The notes beneath the pieces were generated by a model. The model had not been told where the DNA came from and ran no database searches. It worked only from the letters and a program-made list of their open reading frames with translations. The position numbers were made by a program, and so were the translations under genes. From the NCBI RefSeq assembly GCF_027920745.1, contig NZ_JAQIBB010000061.1, positions 1 through 26,447 on the forward strand: DNA of 26,447 nucleotides, written 5' to 3'. Every line of letters starts with the position of its first letter. Position 1 is the stretch's first letter. Below, in pieces: positions 23,307-26,447 of this stretch. The stretch comes from Gallibacterium faecale. Lineage in GTDB: Bacteria; Pseudomonadota; Gammaproteobacteria; Enterobacterales; Pasteurellaceae.

Positions 23307-24680
23307 ATGTCTGAAAGTTTTGTTCATGCCGCCTATATTATTGCTGCGGTGTTATTCATCATGAGTTTAGCAGGCTTATCTAAACATGAAACTGCTAAAG
23401 CGGGTTGTTGGTACGGTATTGTGGGTATGGCAATCGCTCTCTTTACTACCGTATTTGGTCCGCATACTCATGGACAAATTTGGATCATCATTGCAATGGT
23501 GATTGGTGCAATTTTAGGTATTCGTAAAGCGCTCAAAGTAGAAATGACAGAGATGCCAGAATTAGTGGCATTACTACATAGCTTTGTTGGTTTAGCTGCG
23601 GTGTTAGTTGGCTTCAATAGTTATCTTTCACATGAAGTCACTGATCCAACCTTAGCCAACATTCATAATGTAGAAGTCTTTTTAGGCGTATTTATCGGTG
23701 CGGTGACCTTTACAGGTTCTATTGTGGCATTTGGTAAATTACGTGGCATTATCAACTCAAAAGCGTTGATGCTACCACACCGTCATAAATTGAATTTATT
23801 GGCATTAGTTGTATCGTTTGTATTAATGCTAGTTTTCTTAGGTTCACCAGCATTGTTCCCATTAGTATTGATGACAATTATTGCGTTAGTATTTGGCTGG
23901 CATTTAGTGGCATCTATTGGGGGTGCAGATATGCCAGTTGTAGTTTCTATGTTGAACTCTTATTCTGGATGGGCAGCTGCCGCAGCAGGTTTCATGTTAA
24001 GTAATGACCTATTAATTGTTACTGGTGCTTTGGTAGGTTCTTCTGGTGCAATTCTTTCTTATATTATGTGTCGTGCGATGAATCGTTCTTTTATTAGCGT
24101 AATTGCTGGTGGTTTTGGTAACGATGTCGTGGCGAAGAGCGATGAAGAACAAGGTGAATACCGTGAAGTTAAAGCAGAAGAAGTGGCTGAAATGTTGAAA
24201 AATGCAAGCTCTGTAATCATTACTCCAGGATATGGTATGGCAGTAGCTCAAGCACAATATCCCGTTGCGGATATCACTCAAAAATTACGTGAGAAAGGTG
24301 TTCAAGTGCGTTTTGGTATTCACCCAGTGGCGGGGCGTTTACCAGGCCATATGAATGTATTATTAGCGGAAGCGAAAGTACCTTATGACATTGTATTAGA
24401 AATGGATGAAATTAATGATGATTTCGCCGATACAGATGTGGTACTCGTTATCGGAGCAAATGATACAGTGAACCCAGCGGCGCAGGATGATCCAAGCAGC
24501 CCAATCGCTGGTATGCCAGTATTAGAAGTGTGGAAAGCACAAAATGTTGTTGTGTTTAAACGCTCAATGAATACAGGATATGCTGGTGTACAAAATCCGC
24601 TCTTCTTTAAAGAAAATACCCAAATGTTATTTGGTGATGCAAAAGAGAGTGTTGATAATATCTTAAAAGCATTAAATTAG
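23307..24680 (+). CDS. pntB: Proton-translocating transhydrogenase subunit beta
   Basis: The 457 residues (E. coli 462) comprise a membrane domain II with about nine helices (residues 1-270; MPELVALLHSFVGLAAVLVGF, GGADMPVVVSMLNSYSGWAAAAAGF) and NADP(H)-binding domain III (ITPGYGMAVAQAQYPVADI, GIHPVAGRLPGHMNVLLAEAKVPYD, VLVIGANDTVNPAA, VFKRSMNTGYAGVQNPLF). It starts 10 bp after pntA with AAGGAG 8 nt upstream, so the two form an operon. A terminator directly follows. Confidence 0.97.
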   Translation: MSESFVHAAYIIAAVLFIMSLAGLSKHETAKAGCWYGIVGMAIALFTTVFGPHTHGQIWIIIAMVIGAILGIRKALKVEMTEMPELVALLHSFVGLAAVLVGFNSYLSHEVTDPTLANIHNVEVFLGVFIGAVTFTGSIVAFGKLRGIINSKALMLPHRHKLNLLALVVSFVLMLVFLGSPALFPLVLMTIIALVFGWHLVASIGGADMPVVVSMLNSYSGWAAAAAGFMLSNDLLIVTGALVGSSGAILSYIMCRAMNRSFISVIAGGFGNDVVAKSDEEQGEYREVKAEEVAEMLKNASSVIITPGYGMAVAQAQYPVADITQKLREKGVQVRFGIHPVAGRLPGHMNVLLAEAKVPYDIVLEMDEINDDFADTDVVLVIGANDTVNPAAQDDPSSPIAGMPVLEVWKAQNVVVFKRSMNTGYAGVQNPLFFKENTQMLFGDAKESVDNILKALN

Positions 24681-24687
24681 TGATCCA

Positions 24688-24712
24688 GGGCTGCAATAGC
24701 AGTCCTTTTTTT
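24688..24712 (+). terminator. pntAB terminator
   Basis: GGGCTGC (24688-24694) pairs with GCAGTCC (24699-24705) with one G-U pair, tetraloop AATA, followed by seven T. Confidence 0.92.
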
Positions 24713-24762
24713 ATTGAGAAAATCTAAAGAATTGCACGATAAAACGGCGTTTATTTCGTGCT

Positions 24763-24791
24763 CTGACTTTTTCTTATTGGCAAAATATGAT
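24763..24791 (+). promoter_or_regulatory. dapD promoter (CTGACT - 17 bp - TATGAT)
   Basis: CTGACT (24763-24768) and TATGAT (24786-24791) are spaced 17 bp, with a predicted leader of about 34 nt before ATG 24833. Confidence 0.5.
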
Positions 24792-24832
24792 AAAACTATG
24801 GTTCTTTTTGAGTGTTTAATTTAGGGAAGACC

Positions 24833-25660
24833 ATGTCAAACTTACAACAAATTATTGAAGATGCATTTGAAAGACGTGCAGAAATTACACCAACAACAGT
24901 TGATGCTGAAACCAAAGCAGCAATTGAACAAGTTATTCTTGATCTTGATAGCGGTAAGCGCCGAGTTGCAGAGAAAGTAAATGGTGAATGGATCGTAAAT
25001 CAATGGTTGAAAAAAGCGGTATTACTTTCTTTCCGTATTAATGATAACCAGGTTATGGAAAGTTGCGAAACCAAATATTATGACAAAGTACCAATGAAAT
25101 TTGCGAATTATGATGAAGCACGTTTTAAACAAGAAGGTTTCCGTGTTGTTCCTCCAGCAGCAGTACGCCAAGGTGCATTTATTGCAAAAAATACAGTATT
25201 GATGCCATCTTATGTGAATATTGGTGCCTATGTTGATGAAGGTACAATGGTAGATACTTGGGCAACAGTTGGCTCTTGTGCGCAAATTGGTAAGAATGTG
25301 CACCTTTCTGGTGGCGTAGGTATTGGTGGGGTGTTAGAACCATTACAAGCAAATCCAACCATTATTGAAGATAACTGTTTTATCGGTGCTCGTTCAGAAA
25401 TTGTTGAAGGTGTTATTGTTGAAGAAGGTTCAGTCATTTCTATGGGCGTATTTATTGGTCAAAGTACCAAAATTTATGATCGTGAAACAGGTGAAATTCA
25501 CTATGGTCGTGTACCAGCAGGATCTGTTGTTGTTTCTGGTAGTTTACCAAGTAAAGACGGATCTCATAGTTTATACTGTGCTGTTATCGTGAAAAAAGTT
25601 GATGCCAAAACTCGTGGAAAAGTTGGGATCAACGAGTTATTAAGAACGATTGATGAATAG
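24833..25660 (+). CDS. dapD: Tetrahydrodipicolinate N-succinyltransferase
   Basis: The 275 residues (E. coli 274) have an N-terminal helical domain (MSNLQQIIEDAFERRAEITP) and a left-handed beta-helix of hexapeptide repeats (about residues 100-235: VRQGAFIAKNTVLMPSYVNIG, GTMVDTWATVGSCAQIGKNVHLSGGVGIGGV, EDNCFIGARSEIVEGVIVEEG). It forms a trimer and succinylates tetrahydrodipicolinate on the way to diaminopimelate and lysine. The frame extends back to a GTG at 24812, but ATG 24833 has AGGGA at 7 nt and matches the family start. Confidence 0.97.
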   Translation: MSNLQQIIEDAFERRAEITPTTVDAETKAAIEQVILDLDSGKRRVAEKVNGEWIVNQWLKKAVLLSFRINDNQVMESCETKYYDKVPMKFANYDEARFKQEGFRVVPPAAVRQGAFIAKNTVLMPSYVNIGAYVDEGTMVDTWATVGSCAQIGKNVHLSGGVGIGGVLEPLQANPTIIEDNCFIGARSEIVEGVIVEEGSVISMGVFIGQSTKIYDRETGEIHYGRVPAGSVVVSGSLPSKDGSHSLYCAVIVKKVDAKTRGKVGINELLRTIDE

Positions 25661-25690
25661 TTATTATTGATCTATCGTCTTAATGAAAGG

Positions 25691-25723
25691 CCTATTTCTC
25701 AGAAAAGAAATAGGATTGTTTTT
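25691..25723 (+). terminator. dapD terminator
   Basis: CCTATTTCT (25691-25699) pairs perfectly with AGAAATAGG (25706-25714), loop CAGAAA, then ATTGTTTTT. Confidence 0.85.
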
Positions 25724-25746
25724 AAATATTATATTGAACGCTAATA

Positions 25747-25759
25747 AACTAAATTAGTT
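25747..25759. promoter_or_regulatory. 13-bp palindrome upstream of the repeat lipoprotein gene
   Basis: AACTAAATTAGTT is a perfect palindrome about a central A, 31 bp before the ATG and beside an AT-rich promoter-like stretch. It may be an operator; no regulator is evident. Confidence 0.35.
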
Positions 25760-25789
25760 GTTTAGGATATAAAAATAAGGAGAGTCACA

Positions 25790-26416
25790 ATGAAAAAGAC
25801 ATTATTAGCTACTTTAGTTTTAACTGCATCGTTGGTAGTGACGGGATGTTTCGATAAAGAAACTAAAGAAACAGTAACCAATGCTGCAACAGAAGTAAAG
25901 GATACTGCAGCAGCGAAAGTTGACGCTGCAAAAGAAGCAACAGCTGAAAAAGTAGAACAAGCAAAACAAGCGGCTGCTGAAATGAAAGATGCGGCAGCAG
26001 AGAAAGTTGACGCTGCAAAAGAAGCAACAACTGAAAAAGTAGAACAAGCAAAACAAGCGGCTGCCGAAGTGAAAGATGCAGCAGCAGAAAAAGTTGAAAT
26101 GGCAAAAGAAGCGACAGCTGAAAAAGTAGAACAAGCAAAACAAGCGGCTGCCGAAGTGAAAGATGCAGCAGCAGAAAAAGTTGAGGCAGCAAAAGAAGCA
26201 ACAGCTGAAAAAGTAGAACAAGCAAAACAAGCGGCTACTGAAATGAAAGATGCTGCAGCAGAGAAAATTGACGCTGCAAAAGAAGCGACAGCTGAAAAAG
26301 TAGAACAAGCAAAAGAGGCTGCTACTGAAGCAAAAGATGCAGCAGCAAGTAAAGTAGAAGAAGCATCAAAAGCAGTATCTGAAAAAGCAGAAGAGTTAAA
26401 AAGCGAAACTAAATAA
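25790..26416 (+). CDS. Lipoprotein with five 29-residue LEA-like repeats
   Basis: The 208 residues start with a signal peptide and lipobox VTGC, acyl-cysteine at residue 20. After a short linker (FDKETKETVTNAATEVKD) come five tandem 29-residue units (39-67, 68-96, 97-125, 126-154, 155-183) and a decayed partial unit (184-208). Each unit is two 11-mers, as in AEKVDAAKEAT and AEKVEQAKQAA, plus a seven-residue AEMKDAA-type segment. The composition is Ala/Lys/Glu with no aromatics or Pro, predicting one long amphipathic helix about 28 nm long if straight. The 11-mer period resembles LEA group 3 and apolipoprotein-like proteins, so surface, membrane-lying or stress roles are conceivable; none is shown. 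AAGGAG precedes the ATG. It stands alone after the dapD terminator. Confidence 0.85.
   Translation: MKKTLLATLVLTASLVVTGCFDKETKETVTNAATEVKDTAAAKVDAAKEATAEKVEQAKQAAAEMKDAAAEKVDAAKEATTEKVEQAKQAAAEVKDAAAEKVEMAKEATAEKVEQAKQAAAEVKDAAAEKVEAAKEATAEKVEQAKQAATEMKDAAAEKIDAAKEATAEKVEQAKEAATEAKDAAASKVEEASKAVSEKAEELKSETK
25904..26413 (+). repeat. 87-bp in-frame tandem repeat (VNTR candidate)
   Basis: Units start at 25904, 25991, 26078, 26165 and 26252, with a shortened sixth at 26339. They share long identical stretches such as AAAGTAGAACAAGCAAAACA. Because 87 is a multiple of three, gain or loss of units would change length, not frame. Confidence 0.85.
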
Positions 26417-26447
26417 TTGGTTTCAATAATACTGCAATAGATTTAAT

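Noticed and set aside
25820..26308. Long minus-strand open frames of Phe/Cys/Leu-rich sequence
   Set aside because: They are antisense shadows of the Ala/Lys/Glu repeats of the lipoprotein gene.

Overview
The window is a stretch of core chromosome from a low-GC (roughly 38-40% by eye) gammaproteobacterium of the family Pasteurellaceae. The proteins read as close relatives of Haemophilus/Pasteurella/Actinobacillus ones: a 395-residue TyrS, a 316-residue CysK, ZipA, FtsN, YejK and PntAB. The species cannot be named from sequence alone. A full-length icd argues against H. influenzae itself, which lacks the oxidative TCA branch. Canonical Pasteurellaceae uptake sequences seem almost absent.

Layout. 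(1) 1-830: a small accessory patch with the tail of an unknown CDS, two near-identical short repeats, a tiny lipoprotein gene and a divergent phage-type HTH repressor gene, separated by a striking twin operator. (2) 830-4741: envelope and nucleoid genes: yejM and yejL (-), yejK and bamE (+), then rpmE (-), which has a structured leader. (3) 4976-8062: priA and ftsN (+). (4) 8152-10731: icd (-), then rluE-nudJ (+). (5) 10796-16088: a minus-strand run cysK, acs, cysZ and a patatin-type lipase gene (listed left to right), with a 260-bp hairpin-rich repeat-like element between acs and cysZ. (6) 16247-21279: zipA (+), then arcA, prfC and tyrS (-). (7) 21280-21763: the divergent tyrS/pntA region with an apparent orphan small RNA terminator. 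(8) 21764-26416: pntA-pntB, dapD and a lipoprotein made of five 29-residue repeats.

Most genes are housekeeping: divisome (ZipA, FtsN), replication restart (PriA), outer-membrane assembly (BamE), LPS control (YejM), translation (L31, RluE, RF3, TyrS), redox control (ArcA, PntAB), sulfur assimilation (CysZ, CysK), acetate activation (Acs) and lysine/peptidoglycan precursor synthesis (DapD). Convergent pairs are closed by symmetric terminators (bamE/rpmE, ftsN/icd, nudJ/cysK, zipA/arcA).

The most unusual signals are the repressor/lipoprotein module with two operators two helical turns apart; an isolated rho-independent terminator upstream of the tyrS promoter, implying a C-rich small RNA; an Icd in which four of five NADP-specificity residues are replaced; the composite hairpin element at 14161-14420; and the LEA-like tandem-repeat lipoprotein. 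I saw no tRNA, rRNA, CRISPR array or intact transposase.
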